64,000 nt of DNA, from assembly GCA_000831005.1 (NCBI GenBank), contig CP007152.1, positions 2,914,001 to 2,978,000 on the forward strand, given 5' to 3'. The stretch is from Marinobacter salarius (GTDB taxonomy: Bacteria; Pseudomonadota; Gammaproteobacteria; Pseudomonadales; Oleiphilaceae). Under the pieces are notes generated by a model, which made no database searches, was not told the DNA's origin, and worked only from the letters and a program-made list of their open reading frames with translations. Made by a program: the position numbers and the translations under genes. The number at the start of each line of letters is the position of its first letter. The stretch's first letter is position 1. Below, one piece after another: positions 36,429-46,802 of this stretch.

Positions 36429-37396
36429 TCCGGCTGCCACCTCCCGACCCGGTTGTCGGCAAAATTCACGCTCCACACTGCTCCATCATGGCCAACGGCA
36501 ACTGCCATCGCCGTGTGGCCGGGGTTGCTGGGCGTCGTTCCGAATGCGGTGAGATAGTCGCCCTGAGCCGTGAATTTCTGGATCCGGTCATTGTAGAAGT
36601 CGGCCACAAAGACCTCACCGTTGGGCCCCAGGGCGATGGAGGTTGTGGTTGTGAACCAGCCCTTGAACGGCCCGTAAAGGCCGATGGCGAAGGGGCCTCC
36701 CCACTTGCGCAGAAAGTCGCCCCCGGTATTGAAGACCTGAACTCGATTACCGTAACCGTCTGCTACGTAGAGGACCGAATCCTCTCCGAGCGCCACATCG
36801 GTAGGATAGGTAAACTCCCCGGCACCCCTGCCTGTCACACCGGTTGTTCCCCACTGTTGTACGAAAGAGCCATCCGCCCGCAAATGCTGTACACGATGGT
36901 TATAAAAGTCCGCCACGAACAGATCACCGTTATCCGCTACGGCAACACCGCCCGGCGCATTAAACTGGCCGGGGCCCTTGCCCGGGCCGCCGATGACCTT
37001 CAGCGGTTCACCAGCCAGAGTGAACACCTGAATCCGGTCATTCATGTACTCCGGCACATAGAGTTTGTCGTTGTGAATGGTCAGGTTCATGGGGCGCCCG
37101 AGCTCACCGATCCCATCGCCGGGTGTACCGAATTCACGCTTGAAGTGCCCCTGGTGATCGAAAACCTGGATACGCCCGTTGCGGGCATCGGACACGAACA
37201 CTTCGGTGTCTGTTACCGCAACCCCGGTGGGGTCGTTGAATTGCCCCGGGCCACTGCCTTTTTCGCCCCAGGTAAGCGTCAGCGAGTAGGGCGGTTCCTG
37301 GTTCCAGTTGATGGCTCCGCCCACGCAGCCAAGCAGGGTGAGAGCTGCCACCAGCCCGAGCGTAGTGTAGGCCAGCCATTGTCCAACCTTTTTCAT
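36425..37396 (-). CDS. NHL-repeat lipoprotein in a mer-regulated operon
   Basis: A 323-residue lipoprotein: residues 8-24 form the export signal with the lipobox LLGC. The rest is six NHL blades, each with GPGQFNDPTGVAV, VFVSDARNGRIQVFD-type signatures, folding into a beta-propeller. NHL propellers mediate binding of proteins, carbohydrates or nucleic acids; a bacterial partner is not predictable. It is the last of three minus-strand genes behind the mer-type operator at 38671, after a MerP-like protein and an outer-membrane barrel. Its involvement in mercury handling is inferred from that operon. Confidence 0.85.
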   Translation of the reverse strand: MKKVGQWLAYTTLGLVAALTLLGCVGGAINWNQEPPYSLTLTWGEKGSGPGQFNDPTGVAVTDTEVFVSDARNGRIQVFDHQGHFKREFGTPGDGIGELGRPMNLTIHNDKLYVPEYMNDRIQVFTLAGEPLKVIGGPGKGPGQFNAPGGVAVADNGDLFVADFYNHRVQHLRADGSFVQQWGTTGVTGRGAGEFTYPTDVALGEDSVLYVADGYGNRVQVFNTGGDFLRKWGGPFAIGLYGPFKGWFTTTTSIALGPNGEVFVADFYNDRIQKFTAQGDYLTAFGTTPSNPGHTAMAVAVGHDGAVWSVNFADNRVGRWQPD

Positions 37397-37410
37397 GATG
37401 TCCTCAATCC

Positions 37411-38327
37411 CTAGAAATTGCGGCGAAAGCCAACGCGTACAATGTAATCGTCCTGAATGGCATCACCATTGGGATCTTCGGCCACCGGCAGTTGTACCGT
37501 GCCCTCGACGACCCAACGCCGGGTGATGTATTGCACGCCCGGCGCCAGCAGCCATTGGGTACCGCCGGAATTGGCATCGGTACCACTGCCAATCTCGTTG
37601 CGTTCGCGGTGAACGAAACTGGATTCGAGTAGTGCATAGGTAAAGCCTGGTGTGCCGGAAATGCCTTCAAGGTAGGCGGCCAGATCCGGTATTGCAGTGA
37701 GGCGTCGAGACGGGTCTCGTCGCCGTGGGCGAAACCGTCGTGGCGCCCGTTTTCGCGATATAGTAACTGCGCGTCCATTTGGTACTGCAAAGTCTGATAG
37801 GTGGCCACCACGCCGCCAAACCCATCCCAGGCTCCGTCACCAACCTGCAATGGGCGTGGCAGTTCGCCGAAACGATCGCGGTCGTCACTGTCCCCGGTTG
37901 GTGCAGTGAGCCCGAAAATCGGCGCGACCCGGAAGGTGCCGCCGGTGAAGTCGTCCTGGTAAGCCGTGTAACGCCCGAACAGCGAGACGTCGCCGATGCC
38001 ACCGGTATCGCGCTCAATCCGGCCCATGGGCGTGGTGACGTCCAGTGCCTTGTTGAAAAAGTAAGGGACGACGCCGAACACCGCGAGCTTCGAGGTTATG
38101 CCATAACCCAGGACACTGCCCAGAGCCTGGACCGAGACCTCGCGATCCATAGGCCCATCATCGGAACGCTCTCGTAAGACCAGTTGCTCCCGCCAGATGG
38201 TTTCACCCTGCGGCACGGGCAGAGCCGTGTTAAAGGTGTTGGGTGCGGCTTGTGCCGAAGGCACACCGGTCAGTACCAGGGCTCCGACCAGCAGGGACAA
38301 GCCGATTGACTGGTTGTTATTTCGCAT
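37411..38327 (-). CDS. Outer-membrane beta-barrel, phenol-degradation MetA-like (frameshifted)
   Basis: About 305 residues with a signal peptide (ending AQAAP) and alternating strands such as LAVFGVVPYFFNKALDV, GDVSLFGRYTAY and FRVAPIFGLTAPTGDSD. This is the layout of the phenol MetA pathway (PF13557-like) barrels, and of some transporters annotated near metal genes. One base is lost near 37690; beyond it the frame ends in YIVRVGFRRNF, a typical C-terminal beta-signal. The start lies inside the stop region of the MerP-like gene (11-bp overlap), so the two are coupled. Function unknown. Confidence 0.72.
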
Positions 38328-38634
38328 CGCTGCCTCCTGTTTCGCCGTCGGCCTCTGAGTAGGAGCGCAGCGTGAAGCCGGCCTCTTCGACAGCCTGACG
38401 TGCCCGCTCCTCCGAGAGCGTCTTGCCCTCCTGAAGGGTGACATTCACAGTACTTTTCCCAACGTCCACCTCCACGCCGGTGACGCCATCCACTTTATTC
38501 AGACGTTTTTCGATGCCATAGGCACAGAAGGGACAGGCCAGGCCGTCCACGCCCAATACGTAGCTTTTGTCGGCGGCCAGCGCGGCAACGCTGAACATCA
38601 AGGTCGCTAAAACCAAGAAATATTTCTTTAACAT
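38317..38634 (-). CDS. MerP-like periplasmic heavy-metal-binding protein
   Basis: A 105-residue exported protein. The signal peptide ends VAALA-AD, and the mature HMA domain carries GLACPFCAYGIEKRL, in which the usual GMTCxxC motif is changed to ACPFC, and a DGVTGVEVDVGKSTVNV ferredoxin-like fold. ATG 38634 (MLKKYFLV) is preferred over 38688 because AGAGGGA precedes it and because the upstream site overlaps the operator. It heads the operon MerP-like/barrel/NHL under the 38671 operator. It is separate from true merP at 39436. Confidence 0.88.
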   Translation of the reverse strand: MLKKYFLVLATLMFSVAALAADKSYVLGVDGLACPFCAYGIEKRLNKVDGVTGVEVDVGKSTVNVTLQEGKTLSEERARQAVEEAGFTLRSYSEADGETGGSDAK

Positions 38635-38670
38635 GACGCGTCCCTCTGGTGAGATGAAGCTGTGTTTCAA

Positions 38671-38701
38671 GGGTAGACTCCGTACCAAGATACGGCGTTA
38701 A
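38671..38701 (-). promoter_or_regulatory. Mer-type operator/promoter of the MerP-like operon
   Basis: Read on the minus strand: TTAACG (38701-38696), 19-bp spacer, CTACCC (38676-38671). The spacer holds CCGTAC-caag-ATACGG (38680-38695 on the plus strand), the mercury-type MerR dyad with one mismatch. It lies 37 bp before the MerP-like ATG. Confidence 0.75.
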
Positions 38702-38705
38702 GGAA

Positions 38706-38895
38706 TTACTCTGTCTTGTTCATGATGTTTGTGGAATAGCCCGCAGTTTGCTCCAGCGCATCAAATATGGAACAGCACTGCAACGGACCTTGACCGGGAC
38801 AACGGTCCACAAGTGCCGCAAGTCCCTGGCGGATTTGTCGTAACTGGTCAATCACCCACCGCGTCAGCCACTTTGCCAATGGTCATGTCTGTCAT
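38706..38895 (-). pseudogene. Decayed merR with an internal deletion
   Basis: GGGAG and ATG 38895 open MTDMTIGKVADAVGD and a stop; this matches the start of a MerR helix-turn-helix. In another frame the C-terminal end follows directly: QLRQIRQGLAALVDRC...LQCCSIFDALEQ, ending at 38706, which is the Cys-containing tail of a MerR/MerR-like regulator. Roughly 70-80 codons between them (rest of the HTH and the dimerisation helix) are gone. The gene keeps its own mer-type promoter upstream at 38930-38960. An intact merR stands at 41239, so this copy was dispensable. Confidence 0.75.
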
Positions 38896-38929
38896 GGCAG
38901 AACTCCCACCCAGTAGATCCGAATAATAA

Positions 38930-38960
38930 GAGTAGTGCCCGTACCACGGTACGGGGTCAA
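38930..38960 (-). promoter_or_regulatory. Mer-type operator/promoter before the decayed merR
   Basis: On the minus strand: TTGACC (38960-38955), 19-bp spacer, CTACTC (38935-38930), with the perfect dyad CCCGTACC-AC-GGTACGGG (38938-38955). It faces the merR remnant. A second, opposite site starts 32 bp to the right. Confidence 0.75.
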
Positions 38961-38991
38961 GAGTGCTGAACATTCCATAGGAGTGCAGGGC

Positions 38992-39022
38992 TTGACTCCG
39001 TAGCCGACTACGGAAGTATTTT
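38992..39022 (+). promoter_or_regulatory. merTPA operator/promoter
   Basis: TTGACT (38992-38997), 19-bp spacer, TATTTT (39017-39022), with the dyad CCGTAG-ccga-CTACGG (38998-39013). This is very close to the classical mer operator. Transcription would begin near 39029, which rules out the longer merT start at 39021 and supports ATG 39060. Confidence 0.88.
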
Positions 39023-39059
39023 GAAGATAGCCAGCAAAGTCATGAAAGGAACCGTCGTA

Positions 39060-39422
39060 ATGTCAGAGTTGAAATCAGAGTCCAGAACCGGTCGCGGGTC
39101 ATTAATCGCAGGTGGGGTCGCAGCAGTGCTCGCATCGGCTTGCTGTCTTGGCCCCCTGGTTCTGATCACCCTTGGTATTTCCGGCGCCTGGATTGGCAAC
39201 CTTGCCGCTCTGGAGCCCTACCGGCCGTGGTTCATTGGTGCTGCTCTGGTGGCGATGGTCTTTGCCTGGCGTCGGATATACCGGCCTGCACAGGATTGCC
39301 AGCCGGGCGAGGTCTGCGCAGTACCGCAAGTGCGCTCCGCTTACAAGATCACTTTCTGGATCGTCGCGCTGCTCATACTGACCGCGTTGGCGTTCCCTTT
39401 CGTCTTACCGCTATTTTACTGA
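39060..39422 (+). CDS. merT: Mercuric transport protein MerT
   Basis: Inner-membrane importer that passes Hg(II) from MerP to MerA. The 120-residue protein has three TM helices; Cys28-Cys29 in ASACCLGP lie in TM1, and Cys80 and Cys86 in QDCQPGEVCAV form the cytoplasmic pair. These are the family's defining mercury ligands. It is the first gene of merTPA. Confidence 0.95.
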   Translation: MSELKSESRTGRGSLIAGGVAAVLASACCLGPLVLITLGISGAWIGNLAALEPYRPWFIGAALVAMVFAWRRIYRPAQDCQPGEVCAVPQVRSAYKITFWIVALLILTALAFPFVLPLFY

Positions 39423-39435
39423 GAGGCAATGCACT

Positions 39436-41141
<1,706 letters not shown>

Positions 41142-41205
41142 GGCAAGGCAACCCTTGGATAGCATGGGCAAATGCTCTATTAGTGACCTTGTTTGATGAC
41201 GTAAA

Positions 41206-41235
41206 CTGATGCCGTAGTCAACTACGGAGTAAGCC
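41206..41235 (+). promoter_or_regulatory. Mer-type operator before merR
   Basis: A perfect dyad CCGTAGT-CA-ACTACGG (41212-41227) lies just upstream of merR, between a weak -35-like CTGATG (41206-41211) and TAAGCC (41230-41235), spacing 18. A second possible promoter is TTGATG (41193-41198) with TAGTCA (41215-41220), overlapped by the dyad. MerR bound here would control its own gene. Confidence 0.7.
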
Positions 41236-41238
41236 CGC

Positions 41239-41673
41239 ATGGTGAATAAAGTAAATCCACTGACCATCGGTGGGCTGGCCAAGGCGGCCGGTGTCCATGT
41301 CGAGACCATTCGCTATTACCAGCGGCGGGGCCTGTTGTCGGAACCCCAGCGTCCTCCCGGTGGGATCAGACGCTATGGTTCTGCCGATATCGATCGATTG
41401 ACGTTCGTGAAATCGGCGCAGAACCTGGGCTTCAGTCTCGATGAGATTATCGACCTGCTTCGGCTGGAAGATGGTGCCCACTGCCAGGAAGCCAGTGTCC
41501 TGGCCGAGCACAAACTGCAGTCTGTGCGTGGAAAGATCAAAAAGCTGGTGAGGATTGAGAGTGTTCTGAGCGATATGGTCGCTCGATGTCATGAGCAAAA
41601 AGGGGACATCGCGTGCCCCCTCATTGCGTCATTGCACACCGGAATCAGCAAAGTCCCAGAGGCAGATCTCTAA
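41239..41673 (+). CDS. merR: Mercury-responsive regulator MerR
   Basis: The helix-turn-helix ([25 protein letters not shown]) is intact, and the three mercury ligands stand at Cys82 (AHCQEA), Cys117 (ARCHEQ) and Cys126 (DIACPL), the same residue numbers as the classical MerR. The protein has 144 residues. Unusually, it lies downstream of merA rather than divergent from merT, and it ends only 23 bp from the tRNA-Arg 3' end. The -10 candidate is so close to ATG 41239 that GTG 41242 on a leaderless transcript is possible. Confidence 0.94.
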   Translation: MVNKVNPLTIGGLAKAAGVHVETIRYYQRRGLLSEPQRPPGGIRRYGSADIDRLTFVKSAQNLGFSLDEIIDLLRLEDGAHCQEASVLAEHKLQSVRGKIKKLVRIESVLSDMVARCHEQKGDIACPLIASLHTGISKVPEADL

Positions 41674-41695
41674 CCATATGATTTTATTGCTGGCA

Positions 41696-41772
41696 TGGTA
41701 CCCCCGGCAGGACTCGAACCTGCTACCTTCCCCTTAGGAGGGGGACGCTCTATCCAGATGAGCTACGGGGGC
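41696..41772 (-). tRNA. tRNA-Arg (anticodon CCT)
   Basis: On the minus strand the sequence folds as a tRNA: acceptor GCCCCCG with CGGGGGT, D arm GCTC...GAGC, anticodon stem TCCCC/GGGGA with loop CTCCTAA (anticodon CCT, reading AGG), T arm GCAGG-TTCGAGT-CCTGC, and an encoded ACCA end. Its 3' end faces the accessory block, as expected if the block entered by integration at a tRNA 3' end. Confidence 0.93.
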
Positions 41773-41859
41773 TGATCGTCAGAAGGCGGGTATGATAGCG
41801 GGCTGAGTGATGTGTCTCAAGGGCTTGCGGGAATACTTCCGGAATAGAAGGAGATCGCT

Positions 41860-42228
41860 ATGACAGAAATTCGGTTGAAGCGTGCCTATGATGAACCGGC
41901 CCGTTCTGATGGTCCGAGGCTGTTGGTTGACCGGGTGTGGCCGAGAGGCGTTGCCAAGGAAAAGGCCAGTCTGGCCGAGTGGTTGAAGGATTTGGCCCCA
42001 TCCACTGAATTGCGTAAGTGGTTTGGCCATGACCCGGCCCGATGGGACGGGTTTCGTGAAAAGTACCTGCAGGAACTGGTATCGTCCGATCGTGCGGACC
42101 TTTGCACTCTGGCATCCTACGTTGATAAGCACGAACGAATCACGCTGGTATTTGCAGCCAAGGATACAGATCATAATAATGCGGTAGCGTTGAAACAGTT
42201 TGTTGAGGCGAGGCAGCTACCGGTTTGA
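41860..42228 (+). CDS. DUF488-family protein
   Basis: A 122-residue protein with the DUF488 signature LLVDRVWPRGVAKEKASLAEWLKDLAPS and a WFGHDP.RW.GFREKY block; the C-terminal LVFAAKDTDHNNA continues the fold. Its function is unknown; members are single-domain cytoplasmic proteins. Good GAAGGAG ribosome-binding site. It is the first gene of the conserved right arm. Confidence 0.85.
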   Translation: MTEIRLKRAYDEPARSDGPRLLVDRVWPRGVAKEKASLAEWLKDLAPSTELRKWFGHDPARWDGFREKYLQELVSSDRADLCTLASYVDKHERITLVFAAKDTDHNNAVALKQFVEARQLPV

Positions 42229-42253
42229 TCGGGCACAGGGGATACCAGGCGCA

Positions 42254-42997
42254 TTGAAGACAGCAGCACAGCACACTTCCAAGACACCGCCCCAGCCGTT
42301 GCGTTTAAGCGTTATTGTGCCTGTTTGGCAGGAAGCCGCCACCATTCGCGACACCCTGGATCATCTGCAGCCGCTCAGAGCGGCGGGCCATGAAGTCATT
42401 GTGGTGGACGGTGGCAGTGATGATGGAACAGCCAGGCTGGCGCAGGGTCATTGTGACCGTGTCATCCAGTGTGGCCGTGGAAGGGCGCCGCAAATGAACG
42501 CCGGCGCAGAAGCAGCCCGTGGCGATGTCCTTCTGTTCCTGCACGCTGATACCCGGTTACCGGATTCTACGCTGGCGGCACTGGAGCAATTTAATGCCAG
42601 CCGTAAGGCATGGGGGCGGTTTGATGTGCGTCTCAGCGGCAAGAGAGTGCTATACCGGGTGATCGCCTGGTTCATGAATCAACGCTCCTGGCTGACGGGT
42701 ATCGCCACTGGCGACCAGGCTCTGTTCGTGCGTCGGCCGGTGTTCGAGGCCTTGCGTGGCTTTGAAGATATGCCGCTGATGGAGGATGTGGAACTATCGT
42801 CTCGTCTGAGACTGGTGTCACGACCTTTCCGTATTACCGATCCCGTGGTCACGGATAGCCGGCGCTGGGAACAGCAAGGTGCCTGGCGTACCATCCTGCT
42901 GATGTGGCGATTGCGCTGGCGCTATTGGCGCGGCGACTCGCCGGAAACCCTTGTTACCCTCTACCGATCGGATGTTCGTAATGCCCGTCAATCCTGA
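42254..42997 (+). CDS. TIGR04283-type glycosyltransferase
   Basis: GT-A fold glycosyltransferase family 2 member, about 247 residues. LSVIVPVWQEAATIRDTL opens the nucleotide-binding domain, VVDGGSDDGTA and LFLHADTRLP give the sugar-nucleotide sites, and GDQALFVRRPVFEALRGFEDMPLMEDVELS is family-specific. The start is uncertain: TTG 42254 has AGGGGA upstream, and TTG 42200 is inside DUF488. It overlaps the next gene by 17 bp; the pair is widespread but its product is not known. Confidence 0.8.
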   Translation: MKTAAQHTSKTPPQPLRLSVIVPVWQEAATIRDTLDHLQPLRAAGHEVIVVDGGSDDGTARLAQGHCDRVIQCGRGRAPQMNAGAEAARGDVLLFLHADTRLPDSTLAALEQFNASRKAWGRFDVRLSGKRVLYRVIAWFMNQRSWLTGIATGDQALFVRRPVFEALRGFEDMPLMEDVELSSRLRLVSRPFRITDPVVTDSRRWEQQGAWRTILLMWRLRWRYWRGDSPETLVTLYRSDVRNARQS

Positions 42998-43619
42998 TGC
43001 TTCAGCGCTGGTTATGCAGTTTTCCAAGTGGCCAGAGGCGGGCAGGGTGAAAACCCGTCTGATGCCGGCACTGGGCGCCGAGGGGGCAATGGCGGCACAC
43101 GTCAGGCTCAGTCTGGCCGTGCTCGATAATCTGGTGGCCAGTGGTTATACCGTCCAGTTCCTGTGGGACCGGGCGCTGGAGAATGTGCCCACGGGTGCTG
43201 CTCCTGTACTGGAACGGCTTGACGTTCACGGCGTTGCTCAGGCTGTACAGGAGGGCGACATCCTTGGGGAACGCATGTCACAGGCACTGGACGCAGGGTT
43301 GCGTGGCTTTGGCAAGGCGATGATTGTGGGCAGTGATTGCCCCTCCGTGGATGCGGACTACGTGCGAACAGCCGTGGCTGCGCTGGACGAGGTGGACGTG
43401 GTATTGGGGCCGTCGGAGGACGGCGGCTATGTACTCATCGGTGCTCGCCGGGTCCTCCCGGGCATGCTGGCCGACGTGGCCTGGGGAACGGAAAAGGCGT
43501 TGTCGCAAACCTGTGACCGCCTTACGCAAGCGGGTCTGTCATTCAAGTTACTTCCGCAACGATGGGACGTGGATGAACCCGAAGACTGGCACCGGTTCAC
43601 GGGCCAGTCCTCAGGTTGA
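42981..43619 (+). CDS. TIGR04282-type nucleotidyltransferase-like protein
   Basis: A 212-residue Rossmann-like protein usually paired with TIGR04283 glycosyltransferases. VKTRLMPALG, IVGSDCPSVDADYV and LGPSEDGGYVLIGAR are the family signatures, resembling MobA/CofC nucleotidyltransferases. It probably makes or supplies an activated sugar or phosphonate-like donor. It converges with the protease gene at 43627. Confidence 0.8.
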   Translation: MPVNPDASALVMQFSKWPEAGRVKTRLMPALGAEGAMAAHVRLSLAVLDNLVASGYTVQFLWDRALENVPTGAAPVLERLDVHGVAQAVQEGDILGERMSQALDAGLRGFGKAMIVGSDCPSVDADYVRTAVAALDEVDVVLGPSEDGGYVLIGARRVLPGMLADVAWGTEKALSQTCDRLTQAGLSFKLLPQRWDVDEPEDWHRFTGQSSG

Positions 43620-43626
43620 GAGCTGA

Positions 43627-46478
43627 TCAGGCGTCGGGAACAGCGCTGCGTTGCAGCAACAGCTCAACCGCGCTGGCGTTGTTTTTTGCCTCGGCTGTAG
43701 TGAACACCTGCAGTGCCTGTTTACGGTCAATAACCTGCTTTTGCAAAGTATTAACCAGGGCTTCCCGGCTCACGCGTTGTATCGCCTTGGCCAGTTTCTC
43801 CCTTGATTTGAAGTCGGTCGCGCCGCGGTCGATTTCACGCCAGTAACGCTCCGAAATCTCACCAAGTTGCCGATCCTGTTCCATCAACTGGCTGATGACA
43901 GCCTGTTTCTCTCGCGCCAGGTCCTGCTCCGAGAGGTTGGATAACGTGTCCTTGAAAGCCTTGGAAAATTCCCGCACCGCTTGGTCGATCTGGTCGCCAC
44001 TGGCTTCCGGGGATTGCACCACGAAGCCCAGTGCGGGGGTCTCCAGCATTTCGAACGGGGTAGCGTAAACGATATAGCCAAGCTGGCGATTGGTGCGGAG
44101 CTCTTCATAGAACGGGCTGCTGATAATCTGCCCCAGCAGGCGGAATACGGCGCGTTCCTCAAAGCCGGTGTTATCGCCCTGTACATAGAGGGTATAGCCG
44201 GTGTCCGGATGGTCTACCTCCAGCGGTAACAGGGTTTCACCTTCCGGTAAGGCCCGAACGCGGCTGCGCTCGACCGTTGTCAGCTCACTGTCGTCCAGTA
44301 CCATGGCATGGATACGATTGGTGAGGTTAAGGGCGGACGCTTGTGTCATATTGCCGTGTGCCAGCATCACCGGGTCGACCTGGGCCAGGAACGCCTCGGC
44401 GAAGGATTTGAGTTCATCCAGCGTGACTTCCCGGGCGGCCTTAAGCTTCTCTTCTGTACTCCAGGCGCCCTCGATCAGCAGGCTCTGAATGCGTTCAGAG
44501 GTCTGCTGCACAGGCCGTTCCTTGGCCTTGTTTAGCAGTCCATCGATCATGTTTTGCCGGGCAATGCGGAAGCGTTGCTCGGTGAGTGTGGGGTCCGCTA
44601 CCTGGGTCAGGATGCGGGCCATCAGGGTGTGGAGTTTGTCACTGTAACCGCCGACGCGGACGGTTATGCCCCGAAGGTGGGGGTAGATGCTGTAGTCGAG
44701 TCCCGCCAGCTGGGCGGGATAGGCCCATGCGTTCACGTTGGTGTTGATGGCATCCACCAACAGCGACGACAGCACATTGCTGCGAGCGGATGCCCGTGTC
44801 GCCGGGGTTCGCAGGCTTAGGTACACATTGGCCTTCGGCGTCTCGAACCGGGTGTCCCGGGCGTACCAGACCTCCATGCCACTGACGGTCCCCATGGAAA
44901 CGGGCTGCTCCATGGTTGCGCCGTCGATCATGTCGAGTTCTTCGGGAATAAAAGGGTTGTCGAGCGGCAGGGCCAGCCTGGACACCATGGGGTTGTCGTC
45001 CCGTTGCCGAATGTCCCGGATGGCGAGGGGCTTCAGTTTCCAGGCGGCGTCGTACCACTGGGTCAGGTTGGGGTCTTCAAGGTTCGGTTCTGTTTCCAGG
45101 ACGGACACCAGCACGTTATCCGGAGTAAGCCGGTTCAGAATGTTCCGGTATTTATCGGGTGCATAGCTTTCCATCATCCATGGCGCCTGGAGTACGTCCT
45201 CTGGCGCCACATGCCGCATCTGTCGCGACAGATGCATCACTTCCTGCACTGGCTGGCTCTTCTCACGGAAACGGAAATCGATCTGTGCCAGTTGTTTCAT
45301 TTCTTCGAAACGAGAGCGGGAAATGCCTTCCTCGCGCACCTTGTCGATGTAGGCAAAGGTCAGTTCCAGAATGGTTTCCTGATTATCAAGGCCCTCCGGG
45401 GTCAGCGCCATGTTCAGTTCCAGGGTGGCTTCCTGGCCGGTATCCATGCCGCTACCTGCGGACAGGCTTTCCACCAGGCCAGCCTTCTTCAGCACGTCAA
45501 ACAGGCTGCCCGGGCCTTCGTGGCCAAGCAGGCTGGCAACGTAGTTGGCCGGCTTGTCGCGGTAGTGGTCTTCCTGAGACGGGATGGGGAAGGTGAGCGT
45601 CAGGTTGCGGATATCCTTCAGCGCATCCGCATGCACGCGGGCGGGTAGGGTGCCTGGGCTGAACAGTGGCTCGTCGTGGACCTTCGCGTTCAGGTTGCGG
45701 TTTTCGATGCGGTCGAAGCGGCCTCGTACCATGGCCTCGAGCTGATCCAGCGATTGCGGGCCGTAGACGGCAAGCGTCATCAGGTTGGACGAGTAATGGG
45801 CTTTCCAGAAGTCGATCAGGTCCGGGCGCAGGGGGCGCTCTTCGGTGTTTTCCAGGGTAGTCAGGTTACCGACGGCAAACTGATGGAACGCGTGGTCGGG
45901 ATTGCTGACGGCCTTTTTAACGGAGTAGAAGCGACGGCTGTCGTCTTTCTGTTTCGAGCTGTACTCCGAGTGCACGGCGCGGCGTTCGCGATCCACCAGT
46001 TCTGGCGTGAACAGTGGCGCTGAAAATTGCTCGGCGAAGCGATCCAGGGCTTCCTTCAGATGCTCGGCCTGTACGTCGAAGAAGTAGTTGGTGTCCTGGA
46101 ATGCGGTGAATGCGTTGTGACTGCCACCATGGCTTTTGATGAACTTCTGGTACTCGCCAGGGTCAGGGTATTTTTCCGTGCCCAGGAACAACATGTGTTC
46201 AAGGAAGTGAGAGAGGCCTTCGCGGTTGGCGGGGTCATCGCCACTGCCGACGGCAACGTTCATGGATGCTGCGGCTTTGTCGGAGCCCGGCGCGGAAATC
46301 AGAAGCACCCGCAGTTGGTTGTCCAACTGCACATAACGGTACAGGTTGTCGTCGTTCGGGCTTTTTACGGGCGACTGGCTCGCCAGGGCAACCGAACTGA
46401 AGGCCAGTACCAGCGCCAGGAGAAATCCTTGCTTCAGGCCAAGGAAACCTTGGGCAAATCCATGGATGCAGGGTGCAT
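43627..46478 (-). CDS. M16 insulinase-family protease (protease III/pitrilysin type, frameshift in signal peptide)
   Basis: Periplasmic zinc metalloprotease of about 930 residues. HFLEHMLFLG is the inverted HxxEH zinc site, with the distal Glu in the following helix (AVHSEYSSKQ). Four M16 repeats follow, and DQIDQAVREF lies near the end. The usual start GTG 46332 omits the export signal; upstream, in the same frame, lies LKQGFLLALVLAFSSVALA-SQ, whose ATG (46478 or 46463) is one base out of frame near 46440, so the frameshift is likely an error. It resembles ptrA. It degrades small peptides in the periplasm. Confidence 0.85.
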
Positions 46479-46502
46479 ACAGTCTCTCTTTACGTTGAAA
46501 CG

Positions 46503-46802
46503 TTAATGAATCAGGGCGTTACGGGTACTTTCCGGTTGTTGATCCAGGGTTTTCTTCGCCAGGCTGGCGGCTGCATCGGCATCGAGTTGGCCAGAGGCGA
46601 TGCGCTCAAGAACTGTCCCCATCACCGCAACGGACTGGCGATAATCCGCAAATTCGGCCTGAAAGGCGTGATCAATGGCCTGATACACCGCCTGGATTTT
46701 CTGTTCCCGGGTGCCGGCGTCGGCGGCTGTGTCGTTGATGGCCTTCAGACAGGCACGTGCAATGGCAATGTAGCGTTCAGCGTTGGGATCGTCTTTGTGC
46801 AT
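46503..46802 (-). CDS. Small conserved protein of unknown function
   Basis: A 99-residue soluble protein, predicted all-helical (AERYIAIARACLKAINDTAA, EQKIQAVYQAIDHAFQAEF, LDADAAASLAKKTLDQQ). No domain is recognised. It lies upstream of the M16 protease on the same strand and may share its transcript. Confidence 0.6.
   Translation of the reverse strand: MHKDDPNAERYIAIARACLKAINDTAADAGTREQKIQAVYQAIDHAFQAEFADYRQSVAVMGTVLERIASGQLDADAAASLAKKTLDQQPESTRNALIH

Noticed and set aside
41696..41772. Direct repeat of the tRNA-Arg 3' end as an attachment site elsewhere in the window
   Set aside because: I did not find a matching copy of the tRNA end within 1-41690, and no integrase is present; the other end may lie outside the window.
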